A stretch of 64,000 bases of DNA from Chloroflexota bacterium (GTDB lineage Bacteria > Chloroflexota > Anaerolineae > UBA4142). The notes under the pieces are model-generated. The model was not told the origin of the DNA. It saw only the letters and a program-made list of their open reading frames with translations, and searched no databases. The DNA is taken from positions 33,302 through 97,301 of the forward strand of contig JACRBM010000105.1 of NCBI GenBank assembly GCA_016219275.1. Direction: 5' to 3'. Shown piece after piece: positions 15,087-23,833 of the stretch (positions are counted from its first letter, which is position 1; each line of letters opens with the position of its first letter). The position numbers and the translations under genes are program-made.

Positions 15087-17661
15087 GATTCTCCTCGTCG
15101 TCAGATTTGATGTTACTGCGCGTGCGTGTTTTGGTCCATCGAAACAAGACCGCTTTTTCTAGCGAAGTTGCGAGTTGGATCTGAGTTGCATCAATTGTGT
15201 CTATTGGGTACCCAAGAATTTGCAAGAACACACGATCAAGCTCATTCATCAGTTGTTTGGCTTGTTCTGAGCGACGATCCCGTACACTAATGATACGATC
15301 AAACAACTGGAGCAAACCCTGCTTGACGGTTGGGCTGATTGGTCCAAAATCCGGGCAAGGCAAATCCTGGAGATGGTTGACCTGAATCTTGAGCATGAAA
15401 CTTCCATCGTATCGCGCCCGGTGCAATGCGTATCCCTCTAAAAGAAACCGCGCGAGACGACTACACAAAAACAGGTAAACCAGTTTGGTGGTTTCTTCGT
15501 CCGAACATTCGTCAATCGTTTGGAACTGATCGGTAGCGTAAACCCTTGCGCTATTCCAGAAAACTCCGATCTCGGTGTCCACGATGCACTGCACCGCGAT
15601 TGCCGGTGGCTTGCTCAGAGATAGCGTGTACCATTCTGGGCGATGACCTTGATTCGACAAACGGTCCACCGGACGATCACATGGATTATGATGTTTGCGA
15701 CACTCTGGGCACTGGGCGCACATTCCTCGATGTGGATAAAGTTCAGGATGCTGTTTGTGTTCCTCCACTGCACGCGCTTGGCATTGCGGGCAAGCGTAAG
15801 CGACTCCGTGCTGATGGATGTACTTAGCAACTCCCTTTAGTCGGTTCGTCGAAAAACCGCGCTCGACTTGGGCAATTTTTTCGCGCAGGTTCAATAAACG
15901 GTACTGCGTCGTAGACGGCAACACACATCCACGCACATCGCGCGAATTCCGTACAACCTTGATGAAAATATTTGCCGACTCTTCACGCGCTACTTGCGGA
16001 AACAAATCCGAATCAATCCGTAGTAAAAAGAACTCGTTGTCGCCCGATTTGATACCCATCCGCGCGATAGAATAATCACTGATCTTTTTGGGACAACGGC
16101 GTTCTATCTCAGAACGCAGTGGGTCTTGAAAAAGCGTCTGTGTCCAATTGGCGGAACGCGCCAGTTCATCACGATCTATAACATGCCCGTGCTCATCGGA
16201 CAACGGTTCATTCCAGACGGTCAAATCTTGGAACCGCAAGGGTGTTAGCGGTGTCCGCCGCACAAGCGAAAGAATGACAGTATTGGCTTTAACCTTTAGA
16301 CCCTGTTGCGTAAATGGATGGTCATGCAAGGTGTAGAGATGGCGCAATTCGACTTGTTGCGTTAGGAACCGGCGAATCGGTTTGCCATAGCGGGTGTCAA
16401 AAAAATTGCGGGAGGTAATGTACGCTAAAACTCCATTCGGGCGAAGCAGATCAGCGCCTTGCAAAATGAAAAAGTTACTTAGATCCGAAGTGGTGCGCAA
16501 TTCATACTCTGGATGCCGCTTGTTCCAGTTTTCGATGAACGCGCGTTTTTCCGTAACATGATTGCGCTGGCTTAACGCGATAAAGGGCGGATTGCCAACG
16601 CAAATATCGAAACCGCCACGCGCCGTAAGAAATGCCTGGAGTGGATCGGCGGATTCCTCGACCAAAAAAGTGCTCTGCGTAGTGTGAGTGGATTGCTTCA
16701 ATGCAACAAGCGCATCGCCGTGAACGAGATTGGGCAATGCCGGCAAGTTCTCCGAAGCGACGATCCCAATCAATTCCAGACTCGCCAACCACAATCGCAT
16801 TTTGGCGATGTGAATGGCGGTCGGCATAATGTCCACGCCATAAAGATTGTGGCTGAGAATGTGTCGGACCAATGTCGTGTGTTCTGTTGGCGAAGTGGAA
16901 AGCGAGGAGCGGCAGAATAGTCTCAAGCGGTGGAGCGCCTGCAGCGCCGCGACGAGAAATGCGCCCCCGCCCATACTCAAATCAACCAAACGAATCTCTT
17001 CGAGGACATGTTCAAGCCATTGTTGTATTTCTCGCGCGTGATGATTGTCGAGAGGTGTACCCGTTTCCCATACGTGCAAAACGGAGCGCAAATGCTCGGA
17101 ATGATCAAATTGGTTCTGATACTTTACTTCCAGCCATTCTTCCAACGCGTGGGTCACAATTGAATAGGCAAGTGCGTCCGCCGTGAAATAAGAACCGGTT
17201 TTGCGGTTATCAATCCAACGTTCGTAAATGTAACCCAGCACCCAACTTTTTACTACCGGCTTGGAGTCCGTTGCGGAATGTGAATTATCTGGTAGAAGCG
17301 AAAAACGGTAGCGCGGCATTATCTCACTAGCCAGTTCAGCAATGCCTTCACGTTTGATAGAACGTGGATTAAGCAATGAACCCAGAGTCAGTTGGTCATT
17401 TAGAAAATCCAGTGGTGAAGAATCGGGAACAGAATTTGTAAGCGATTCGAATGGAAATCCTGTCTTGCCGAAAAACCCTGCCTCATCCAAAAAACGCACG
17501 AACAGAATTCGGCAGATCAAACCTGCTTCGGTTTGTGCGGCTTGAGCTGAATCGGACCCAAGCAACCTACCCCGCAGAGTCCAAATCGTTTTGAATAACT
17601 CCATTGAGGCGTCCGGCTTGGGCGCAGAATTGACGTAGGTTTGACCAACTAGATTATTCAT
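14962..17661 (-). CDS. Eco57I-like adenine-specific DNA methyltransferase
   Basis: The 899-residue protein (from the ATG at 17661) has a motif I-like VDLSMGGGAFLVAALQ and the motif IV GNPPF near residue 355, the signature of N6-adenine methyltransferases of the Eco57I/N6_Mtase type. A Cys-rich segment (CPQCQARA, CAQCPECRKHH) follows in the probable target-recognition half. The frame continues upstream to 17700, but 17661 lies 11 bases after a TATACT box, so the shorter start is preferred. Its last 41 codons overlap the downstream nuclease gene in another frame. A nuclease domain was not seen, so it looks like a methylase rather than a type IIG fusion. Confidence 0.85.
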   Translation of the reverse strand: MNNLVGQTYVNSAPKPDASMELFKTIWTLRGRLLGSDSAQAAQTEAGLICRILFVRFLDEAGFFGKTGFPFESLTNSVPDSSPLDFLNDQLTLGSLLNPRSIKREGIAELASEIMPRYRFSLLPDNSHSATDSKPVVKSWVLGYIYERWIDNRKTGSYFTADALAYSIVTHALEEWLEVKYQNQFDHSEHLRSVLHVWETGTPLDNHHAREIQQWLEHVLEEIRLVDLSMGGGAFLVAALQALHRLRLFCRSSLSTSPTEHTTLVRHILSHNLYGVDIMPTAIHIAKMRLWLASLELIGIVASENLPALPNLVHGDALVALKQSTHTTQSTFLVEESADPLQAFLTARGGFDICVGNPPFIALSQRNHVTEKRAFIENWNKRHPEYELRTTSDLSNFFILQGADLLRPNGVLAYITSRNFFDTRYGKPIRRFLTQQVELRHLYTLHDHPFTQQGLKVKANTVILSLVRRTPLTPLRFQDLTVWNEPLSDEHGHVIDRDELARSANWTQTLFQDPLRSEIERRCPKKISDYSIARMGIKSGDNEFFLLRIDSDLFPQVAREESANIFIKVVRNSRDVRGCVLPSTTQYRLLNLREKIAQVERGFSTNRLKGVAKYIHQHGVAYACPQCQARAVEEHKQHPELYPHRGMCAQCPECRKHHNPCDRPVDRLSNQGHRPEWYTLSLSKPPAIAVQCIVDTEIGVFWNSARVYATDQFQTIDECSDEETTKLVYLFLCSRLARFLLEGYALHRARYDGSFMLKIQVNHLQDLPCPDFGPISPTVKQGLLQLFDRIISVRDRRSEQAKQLMNELDRVFLQILGYPIDTIDATQIQLATSLEKAVLFRWTKTRTRSNIKSDDEENHGTFAGGNQDLNPGLSSIRAFDPDQKSTRASGQQQVVGERC

Positions 17662-17672
17662 ATCACGCGCGA

Positions 17673-17700
17673 GTATAGCATACGCAAAACTCTTTGGCAA
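17673..17700 (-). promoter_or_regulatory. Promoter of the methyltransferase gene
   Basis: Minus strand: TTGCCA (17700-17695), 16-base spacer, TATACT (17678-17673). The ATG at 17661 starts 11 bases later, which leaves almost no 5' leader. Confidence 0.65.
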
Positions 17701-17714
17701 TCATAGTTATCGCA

Positions 17715-18206
17715 CTATTCCCTCACCAACTCCAACTTGCCGCCGCAGTTTGAACATTTCTGCAACGATTGTTTCACCGGAAAAGTCGAGCCGCAGTACG
17801 CGCACTTGCGAACCATCTTGTGTTCCTTCAATCCTGGGAATACGAAAACGGTTCGCTCGCCGCGCGGTTCGCGGCGACACTGTCCCTTGCTCATCAACTC
17901 GTCGAGCGCGGCTTGCGCGGCGGACGCTGGCACGTCGAACGCGGACATGACTTGCGCGAGCGCGAGTTCGCCATCGTTCTGCGCGGCGAGATCCGTGATG
18001 CTTGCGGACAGCGCGGCGGGCTGAACGCTCGCCCACTTGCGGTACGCCCACGCGCTCCATCCCGCGCCGCCCAAGCCAAGCGCGAGCAACACCAGCGCGA
18101 GCCACATTCGCTCCGGCACTGCCATCGCCGCGCAGAGGAACAGTACGCCAAACGCGAGCACCAAGACCGAAACTGCGAACACGCCAAAATAAATTACGCG
18201 ATTCAT
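17715..18206 (-). CDS. Two-helix membrane protein with C-terminal zinc ribbon
   Basis: The 163-residue protein has two hydrophobic helices (residues about 5-28 and 33-52), a predicted winged-helix-like segment (residues about 70-115) and a four-cysteine ribbon at the end (CAYCGS and CSNCGG). The ATG at 18206 overlaps the stop of the preceding gene as ATGA; an upstream ATG at 18218 is possible. It is the last gene of the radical SAM operon. Its role is unknown. Confidence 0.75.
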   Translation of the reverse strand: MNRVIYFGVFAVSVLVLAFGVLFLCAAMAVPERMWLALVLLALGLGGAGWSAWAYRKWASVQPAALSASITDLAAQNDGELALAQVMSAFDVPASAAQAALDELMSKGQCRREPRGERTVFVFPGLKEHKMVRKCAYCGSTFPVKQSLQKCSNCGGKLELVRE

Positions 18207-19357
18207 CGGTGGCTCCATTTTGACATTGCGCTTTTCAATGCACCGTCGAGCGCGTCGAAATAACTCTTGATCTGCGGCGCGGTGAGTCGCGCGTCGAGAA
18301 ACGGTTGTACCTGCTTGACGAAATCCTTGGGATGCTCGTGGTACACTTTTTCATCGCGCGCGACGAGCGCGAGCTCATCCCAGGTTTTACCAAATTCATT
18401 GATAGTGTCCGGCACATTGATATTGAGCGGCGCGAGAAATTGGTCGTGCCGATTCTGTTCGTCCATCAGCGTCTTGACGCTTTTGCTAAATCGCCCCAAC
18501 CCATCGTCCACGCTTTTGACCACGCCGAGAATGCCGGCAATCGCGCCGAGCGCGGTTTGGTAATCGTCCGTCGCGTGGTTGAGCGCGACCATCGGTTTGA
18601 GCGCGGCATTCTCGGTCGGCGTCTTCAAGTTATCGAACACGAACGTGATCGCGCGTTGGCGCGCGAGCGTACCCGTATTCTGCGCGAGGAAATCGCGTTC
18701 CTGCCGAAGCGTTGCGACGCGCGTAGTTGCTTTTTGCCATTCCTCGCGCCAGCCACTCGTGTTCTTGTCCACCATCGCGCCCAGGTCTTGCCAATCTTTC
18801 CGCACCTTTGCCAACTGCTTTTCGATTTCTTCTAAACGACCCACCGCGCGAAATCGTTCGCGGTCAATCGCGTGAATCTTCCACGCGTTGAAGATAAATC
18901 CCAGCCCGTGCCCGAGTGTGCTCACCTGCGCGTTCAATTGATCGAGCGTACTTTTCCAACGTGCGCGATCGGTCTTGAGTTTTTCTTCCTGCTCGTTCGA
19001 TTTGGGATTCAGCGCGCGCAAATCGGCTTGCTCTTTGCGTGCCTTGGCGATCAAGCCGTCCGCCAACTGAACTCCCTGCGTGATTTGCTTGTCGAGTTCG
19101 GCGATGCGCTCGGCGATCCATTGCTGTTCAATCGGCACGCGCGCATCAACCGGCTCGCGCAGCGAGGCGTCGAGCGTTGCCAGATCGAGTTGCGCCACGA
19201 GCGCGTTGAGCGTCTTGTCGTGATCTGTTTTGAATCGCGTGTACGCGCCTTGATAATCTATTTGAATCTCTTCAACTTCGCGATACGCGTTCGCAATGCG
19301 CTTGCGTTCCTTCTCCAAGAAATCGTGGAACGCGGGCGTGGTGTACGCTGGACTCAT
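18203..19357 (-). CDS. Coiled-coil protein of the radical SAM operon
   Basis: The 384-residue protein is strongly helical and highly charged, with long heptad-like stretches (residues about 10-60, 85-150, 175-240). It has no signal peptide or membrane helix. The ATG at 19357 overlaps the radical SAM stop as ATGA and has an AAAGGA site upstream, so translation is probably coupled. The open frame continues upstream to 19762, but that part is antisense-like shadow of the radical SAM gene. No family is recognised; a structural or scaffold role in the operon is inference. Confidence 0.75.
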   Translation of the reverse strand: MSPAYTTPAFHDFLEKERKRIANAYREVEEIQIDYQGAYTRFKTDHDKTLNALVAQLDLATLDASLREPVDARVPIEQQWIAERIAELDKQITQGVQLADGLIAKARKEQADLRALNPKSNEQEEKLKTDRARWKSTLDQLNAQVSTLGHGLGFIFNAWKIHAIDRERFRAVGRLEEIEKQLAKVRKDWQDLGAMVDKNTSGWREEWQKATTRVATLRQERDFLAQNTGTLARQRAITFVFDNLKTPTENAALKPMVALNHATDDYQTALGAIAGILGVVKSVDDGLGRFSKSVKTLMDEQNRHDQFLAPLNINVPDTINEFGKTWDELALVARDEKVYHEHPKDFVKQVQPFLDARLTAPQIKSYFDALDGALKSAMSKWSHR

Positions 19358-20874
19358 GACACTCCCATTCCTTTCACTTGACCGATCCAACGGCGCTTGG
19401 CTTGCCAGATCGCATTTTCCCACGCGGGCGCGCGACGCGGTGTCGCATTTTCGATTTCCGCAAAACTGCCCACCTCGTCCCAGTAGAGCGGACACGCGCC
19501 GCAACACAAATTCGCCATTTCGCACCCGCGACAGTCGGGCGGCAGAAATTCTTTGCGCCGCCAATATCTCGCCGTGCGCGTCTGCCAAATCGCGTCGAAA
19601 TCGTCGCGCAGTAAATTGCCGATGCCTTGCTCGAAACTGGAGCACGGCAGAACATCGCCCGCCGGGTTGATCGAGAGCAGACCGTCCGCCGCCGCGCACG
19701 ATTGCGAACCCAGCCCATGTTGCGCGGGATTGAACAAACAGTACGGCACCGGCGAGTACCACACGAATCGCAGTCCGCGCGTTTCGGAGTGCTTTTTCAA
19801 CTCGAGGACGAGTTGTCCAATATCACGGTAGCCGATTTCCAAATTCGAAATTCTAAATTCGTGATTCGACCGAGCATCCGAATCTTGAATGTCGAATTTC
19901 GAATTTTGAAATCCGCCTTCCGCCTTCGGTAGTGCATCCGAATTTTTAATTTTGAATTCCGAATTCTTCCTTGCCACCGCGTTCCCCGTCCGAATCACCA
20001 TGTTCATCGAAAGATATTCCTGACCCAGGGCGGCGAGAAAATCAATCAAGCCGCGCAGGTGATCGCGATTGTGCTGATTGATCGTCGTGTTCGTGTGGGT
20101 GTGAATCCCCGCCGCTTTTAAATTGCGAATGCCCTGCACGGTTTGCGTGTACGCGCGGGGATTAGCGACGATGCGATTGTGCACCGCTTCGTCCGCCGCT
20201 TCGAGACTCACCTGTGCCGAGTCGAGTCCCGCGCGTTTCAACTCGGCGACGAATTCGGCGTTCGCGCAGCGCGTCCCGTTTGTGATGAGATTGACGCGCA
20301 TCTGTTTCGATTTCGCGTACGCGATGAGATCCGGCAAATCGCGATGCAAGGTCGGCTCGCCGCCGGTAAACGAAATCGTCGGTACCTTGGCTTGCGTCAC
20401 GATCTTGTCAATGATGCGCTTGATTTCATCCGTCGTCATTTCCGGCAAGTCGTGCGCGCGGTCGGGCGCGCTCGCGTAACAAAACGTGCAGCGATTGTTA
20501 CACCGATACGTCAACGCGATTTCGGACAGCACCGGAAATTTGATCGCGTGCGAGCCAAAGGGTGTACGTCGCACTGCCGCACCGCGCGTCGGTTTGTTCT
20601 GCAACATCCAACGCAAACTGTCGAGCAGTTTGTCGAGATCGTTTTCGATTTGCTCAAGTGGCGCGTGATAACGCGCGGCGATCTCGCGCACGACCGCGTC
20701 CGCATCCACGCGCTCGCGCGTGTAAAGCGCGTGCAACATTTCCGTTGCGGTCGCGTTGAGATGGTACGTTTTGTTCGGGCGCAAAATCAGCAGGCGATCT
20801 TCGGGACGAATAAAAATATACTCGCGCGTACTCGCGATAAAATGTTCCGCAAATTGTGAAAGCCGTTCGTTCAT
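19354..20874 (-). CDS. PqqD-radical SAM-SPASM peptide-modifying enzyme
   Basis: The 506-residue protein has three parts. Residues 1-95 look like a PqqD/RRE peptide-recognition domain. The radical SAM core follows, with CNNRCTFC (C125, C129, C132) binding the 4Fe-4S cluster, and ISFTGGEPTLH. A C-terminal SPASM region is Cys-rich (SCAAADG, LPCSSF, DCRGCEMANLCCGACP) and should hold auxiliary clusters. Such enzymes modify Cys-rich or other peptides post-translationally. The neighbouring protein with a Cys/His tail is the obvious substrate. Residues about 302-345 are a repeat-encoded insert between the core and the SPASM region; whether activity survives is untested. Confidence 0.92.
   Translation of the reverse strand: MNERLSQFAEHFIASTREYIFIRPEDRLLILRPNKTYHLNATATEMLHALYTRERVDADAVVREIAARYHAPLEQIENDLDKLLDSLRWMLQNKPTRGAAVRRTPFGSHAIKFPVLSEIALTYRCNNRCTFCYASAPDRAHDLPEMTTDEIKRIIDKIVTQAKVPTISFTGGEPTLHRDLPDLIAYAKSKQMRVNLITNGTRCANAEFVAELKRAGLDSAQVSLEAADEAVHNRIVANPRAYTQTVQGIRNLKAAGIHTHTNTTINQHNRDHLRGLIDFLAALGQEYLSMNMVIRTGNAVARKNSEFKIKNSDALPKAEGGFQNSKFDIQDSDARSNHEFRISNLEIGYRDIGQLVLELKKHSETRGLRFVWYSPVPYCLFNPAQHGLGSQSCAAADGLLSINPAGDVLPCSSFEQGIGNLLRDDFDAIWQTRTARYWRRKEFLPPDCRGCEMANLCCGACPLYWDEVGSFAEIENATPRRAPAWENAIWQAKRRWIGQVKGMGVS
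19839..19968 (-). repeat. In-frame heptamer repeat inside the radical SAM gene
   Basis: About 130 bases of AT-rich tandem words (attcgaaattctaaattcg, gaatttcgaattttgaa, ttttaattttgaattccg) are read on the minus strand as an insert of about 44 residues including NSEFKIKNS, NSKFDIQ and NHEFRISN. Related peptides appear in several glycosyltransferases of this window. Confidence 0.8.
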
Positions 20875-20900
20875 CGTTTTATTTTCTAGCGGGTGGGGGT

Positions 20901-22634
20901 CTAGAACTTACTCACACACGCACTGTGACATGCCGAGTGGCACGCGCTATGACAGTTGCACGCGGAGTGGCACGCATCGTGACAGTTCGAATGCACGCAC
21001 GCGCTGTGACACGCGTCGTGGACGCACGCGGAGTGACACGCCGAGTGGCACGCGCTGTGGCAAGCCGAGTAACCAACTTGCTCCGGTGTACCCTCTTTCG
21101 GCGCGCCACCCGTGAGCGTCGCGGCGACCTGCTCCATCTGCCGAGTTGCGTTACCCGCGATGCCTTCGAACACACTCGCGAGTTGATGCGCGCCAGCGAC
21201 GAGCGGCGGCAACGTTTCGCGCTCGCGCGAGGACGAGCCGCCCGCGCTCGCACCGCCGCTCTCTTCGAGCGGGCGATAATCGTGCGACAAGAAAATCCAG
21301 GGATAGTTGTGTTGCACGATCACCGGGCGGTGCGTCGGCGTGGCGCGTTCGTAATCGCGCCAGGCGTCGTCCGCGCGTTGTTGGTACGCCTTACGCGTCG
21401 CGCGCGGATCCGCGTTCCAAATTTTCGTCGCGAGTTGCGCGGACACTGCCGCGATGATTTTCGTTTGCGCGTCCGCTGGGATCGTCCCATCGTCCGCGAT
21501 GCCGGTCACGAGCACGCGCTCGTAATCGTTCGCCGCTTTCGTCGCGTCAATCACGGCTAGTTGCAACGGTTTGCGATTCACGATTTCGAGCGCGCCGCGT
21601 TCGACGAGCGATAACACGATCAACGTGATGACCTTGGTGTTGTTGCCGACGTACAGCGCGGCTTCTATCGCGTCGAGGTCGGGCACCTTGCCTGGTTTCT
21701 CGAACGTTTCGATTTCGATTTCGGGCGGTTGGTACACGACTGGCTCGCGGCGTGGGCGCGCGCCGCGATACATCAGGAAACCAAAGATGAGCGCGATGAA
21801 TCCGCCGATGGCGACAAAGACCGCCCCGACCATAGCGAGAACCCAGGTTGCATCTATTTCGACCGGCGCGGAGGTCGGTTGCGTCGCCGGCGCGACGGGC
21901 GCGCGCGTCGCATTCGTATCGGCTTGGAGCGCGGCAAAGTAGCGCGCGGGAATGTACAAGCGCGCGGTGAGTTTGCCTTCGACCGGAATATTTTTCTTCG
22001 ACGTGAAAATCGAAAGATAATTTTTGCCGCTCGCGAGGTCGGGCGTCGGATAGTAAATCCAGCGGTCGAACGACGATTTGCTCGCCGAGTCCTCGACGAT
22101 GCCGGCTTGGCGCACGATGTCCTGGGTCACGTGTTCCGGTTGCGTGATGTTCGCGGGCAATTCAATCGGCGCGATGAACGTGATCGTCTGTTCGCCAATT
22201 GGCAACCCCCACTGCGGCGGCGACCAATTCACGACGCGATAATCCGCGCCGTCGCGCCGCGTCGTGTCGAGCGCGCGCTCGACGCGATAGCGCACGGTGA
22301 ACGTGTACGTTTTCCCCGGCTCGGTCGTGAGCGCAAAGTTCGCGCGATATTTGTTGTCGCCGAGACTCGTGAGTGTCACGCGCGAACTGCCGCGTGCATC
22401 GTCGAGCGTTGCGTCGGCGATTTGATGTTGCGGATCGAGCGGACCGAACGTGGTGATTTGATTGCGCGGCTCGTTCTCGAAAAAGACGAGTTGATAACGT
22501 ACATTCAACTTGCCGTCGCTGAGAATCGTCACTTGCGAGTGAACGCTCGTCAGCGTCGGCGCGGCGAGCGCAATCAGCGCGAGTGACGCGCCGAGCGCGC
22601 TCGCCAAGATTAGCGCGGCGAAAATTTTCTTCAT
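20901..22634 (-). CDS. DUF2207-like membrane protein with Cys/His-rich tail
   Basis: The 577-residue protein starts at the ATG at 22634. It has a signal peptide (residues 1-27), a DUF2207-like extracytoplasmic domain (residues about 28-240), a transmembrane helix (about 261-288) and a cytoplasmic part with a winged-helix-like segment (about 315-350). Residues 522-577 are built from CHSAC units and contain 13 Cys and 11 His. This topology puts the tail in the cytoplasm, where the adjacent radical SAM enzyme could act on it. DUF2207 proteins have no established activity. The tail may become a cross-linked peptide or a metal centre after maturation (inference). Confidence 0.85.
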   Translation of the reverse strand: MKKIFAALILASALGASLALIALAAPTLTSVHSQVTILSDGKLNVRYQLVFFENEPRNQITTFGPLDPQHQIADATLDDARGSSRVTLTSLGDNKYRANFALTTEPGKTYTFTVRYRVERALDTTRRDGADYRVVNWSPPQWGLPIGEQTITFIAPIELPANITQPEHVTQDIVRQAGIVEDSASKSSFDRWIYYPTPDLASGKNYLSIFTSKKNIPVEGKLTARLYIPARYFAALQADTNATRAPVAPATQPTSAPVEIDATWVLAMVGAVFVAIGGFIALIFGFLMYRGARPRREPVVYQPPEIEIETFEKPGKVPDLDAIEAALYVGNNTKVITLIVLSLVERGALEIVNRKPLQLAVIDATKAANDYERVLVTGIADDGTIPADAQTKIIAAVSAQLATKIWNADPRATRKAYQQRADDAWRDYERATPTHRPVIVQHNYPWIFLSHDYRPLEESGGASAGGSSSRERETLPPLVAGAHQLASVFEGIAGNATRQMEQVAATLTGGAPKEGTPEQVGYSACHSACHSACHSACVHDACHSACVHSNCHDACHSACNCHSACHSACHSACVSKF

Positions 22635-22654
22635 CGCGATCACCTGCCTGAAAT

Positions 22655-22704
22655 AAAAACGCTCATGGCTGGCACGTGCGGAATCACGTCCAGCCCTGAG
22701 CGTT
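22655..22704 (-). promoter_or_regulatory. Attenuator-like terminator in the leader
   Basis: On the minus strand a long stem forms from AACGCTCA/TGAGCGTT, GGCTGG/CCAGCC and ACGTG/CACGT (22704-22658, one bulge and one mismatch, six-base loop), followed by UUUUUAUUU. It sits between the promoter (22756) and the start codon (22634). AAAACGC upstream (22728-22722) can pair with GCGUUUU of the 3' arm, a possible antiterminator. Confidence 0.6.
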
Positions 22705-22750
22705 GCGCGAAATTTTTGTTGGCGTTTTGGCATCGTTGCCTCTCGATGTT

Positions 22751-22780
22751 AGTATACAACGTTCCGCGCTAAAAATCCAA
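22751..22780 (-). promoter_or_regulatory. Promoter of the radical SAM operon
   Basis: Minus strand: TTGGAT (22780-22775), 18-base spacer, TATACT (22756-22751). It is divergent from the promoter of the first glycosyltransferase gene. Confidence 0.6.
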
Positions 22781-22801
22781 ATACGCCATCGCGCGTTTGC
22801 C

Positions 22802-22830
22802 TTGTCCAAATCTGGGCTTGATGTTATAAT
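22802..22830 (+). promoter_or_regulatory. Promoter of the first glycosyltransferase gene
   Basis: TTGTCC (22802-22807), 17-base spacer, TATAAT (22825-22830). The ATG at 22839 follows after eight bases, so the transcript should begin at or next to the start codon. Confidence 0.75.
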
Positions 22831-22838
22831 CGCCCGCG

Positions 22839-23783
22839 ATGCAAATTTCCGTCTTTATTCCGGCGCGCAACGAAGCCGGTAACATCGCGTCGTTGTTCGA
22901 AAAGATCGCGCGCGCGTTTGCCGATTTGAACGTCGCTGGTGAAATCATCCTCGTGGACGACGGCTCGACCGACGCGACCTGGGACGAAGCGAATATCTGT
23001 GCGGCGCGTTATCCGTTCGCGCGTTTGTTTCGTCACCGCAAGTCGCTTGGCTTGACCGAGGCGATGCGGACCGGCTTTCGCCAGTGTCGCGGCGAGGTCG
23101 TGATTTTTCTCCCCGCCGATCTCGAATCCGATCCGAGCGAAGACATTCCCAAGTTGTTTGCGAAAATCAACGAAGGGTACGATGTCGTCGCCGGTTGGCG
23201 GCAAGGACGACGCGATGGCAAAGTGTTCGCGTCGGCGATTGCGAATGTCGTCTCGCGACGATTGTTCGGCTTGACCGTGCACGATATGAACTGGATCAAG
23301 GCGTTTCGTCGCGAGGTCGTCGAAAGCATTCACCTGCGCTCGGACTGGCATCGCTACATTTTGATTCTCGCCGCCGCGCAAGGATTTACGATTGGCGAAG
23401 TGCCGGTCAATTATTATCCGCGCACGCGCGGCAAATCGCATTACGGCTTGGGACGATTGCCCGTGTCGTTTCTCGATGTGCTCGTCGTCCGATTTCTGCT
23501 AACGTTTTCGCGCAAGCCGATGCTCTTTTTCGGCGGCATCGGTCTCGGCATTGTGGGCGTGTCGCTTGCGACGTTTATCGCGTTGGTCGTAATCTATCTC
23601 GCCGACCTGGGTCAGCGTCGTCCGATTTTCGATTTTGCCGGCGTGTTGCTTCTCGTCGGCGTGCTCTTTTTCGTCGTCGGCTTTCTCGCCGAGTTGATCG
23701 TAAATCAGAACGAGCGCGTCGAAGAACTCGAAGCGCGCTTGCGCGATTTTGCCGAGTCGCAAAAAACAGAGCATCCAAAATAG
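22839..23783 (+). CDS. GT2 dolichyl-phosphate mannose synthase-like glycosyltransferase
   Basis: The 314-residue protein has a GT-A fold at the N-terminus (SVFIPARNEAGNI, ILVDDGSTD, FLPADLESDPSEDIP) with the metal-binding acidic motif, then two transmembrane helices (about 232-255 and 265-290) and a charged coiled tail. This is the layout of DPM1/ArnC/GtrB-type enzymes that load a sugar on undecaprenyl phosphate at the inner face of the membrane. The lipid-linked sugar would feed the GT-C enzymes encoded downstream. It has no ribosome-binding site and appears leaderless. Confidence 0.88.
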   Translation: MQISVFIPARNEAGNIASLFEKIARAFADLNVAGEIILVDDGSTDATWDEANICAARYPFARLFRHRKSLGLTEAMRTGFRQCRGEVVIFLPADLESDPSEDIPKLFAKINEGYDVVAGWRQGRRDGKVFASAIANVVSRRLFGLTVHDMNWIKAFRREVVESIHLRSDWHRYILILAAAQGFTIGEVPVNYYPRTRGKSHYGLGRLPVSFLDVLVVRFLLTFSRKPMLFFGGIGLGIVGVSLATFIALVVIYLADLGQRRPIFDFAGVLLLVGVLFFVVGFLAELIVNQNERVEELEARLRDFAESQKTEHPK

Positions 23784-23833
23784 TTCTCGCTCGCGACCGC
23801 CGACTGCCGTCAGCGGTTGGCGGTCAAATCGGT
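23784..23833 (+). repeat. GACCGCC word repeat between glycosyltransferase genes
   Basis: The 50-base gap holds gaccgccgactgccg and its rough complement cggttggcggtc, so it can form a hairpin. The same words recur at 35138-35165 and 42481-42536, the latter inside coding sequence. Confidence 0.6.

Noticed and set aside
19358..19762. N-terminal extension of the coiled-coil protein
   Set aside because: The extension lies inside the radical SAM coding region and its translation is low-complexity; the ATGA overlap at 19357 and its ribosome-binding site mark the start.
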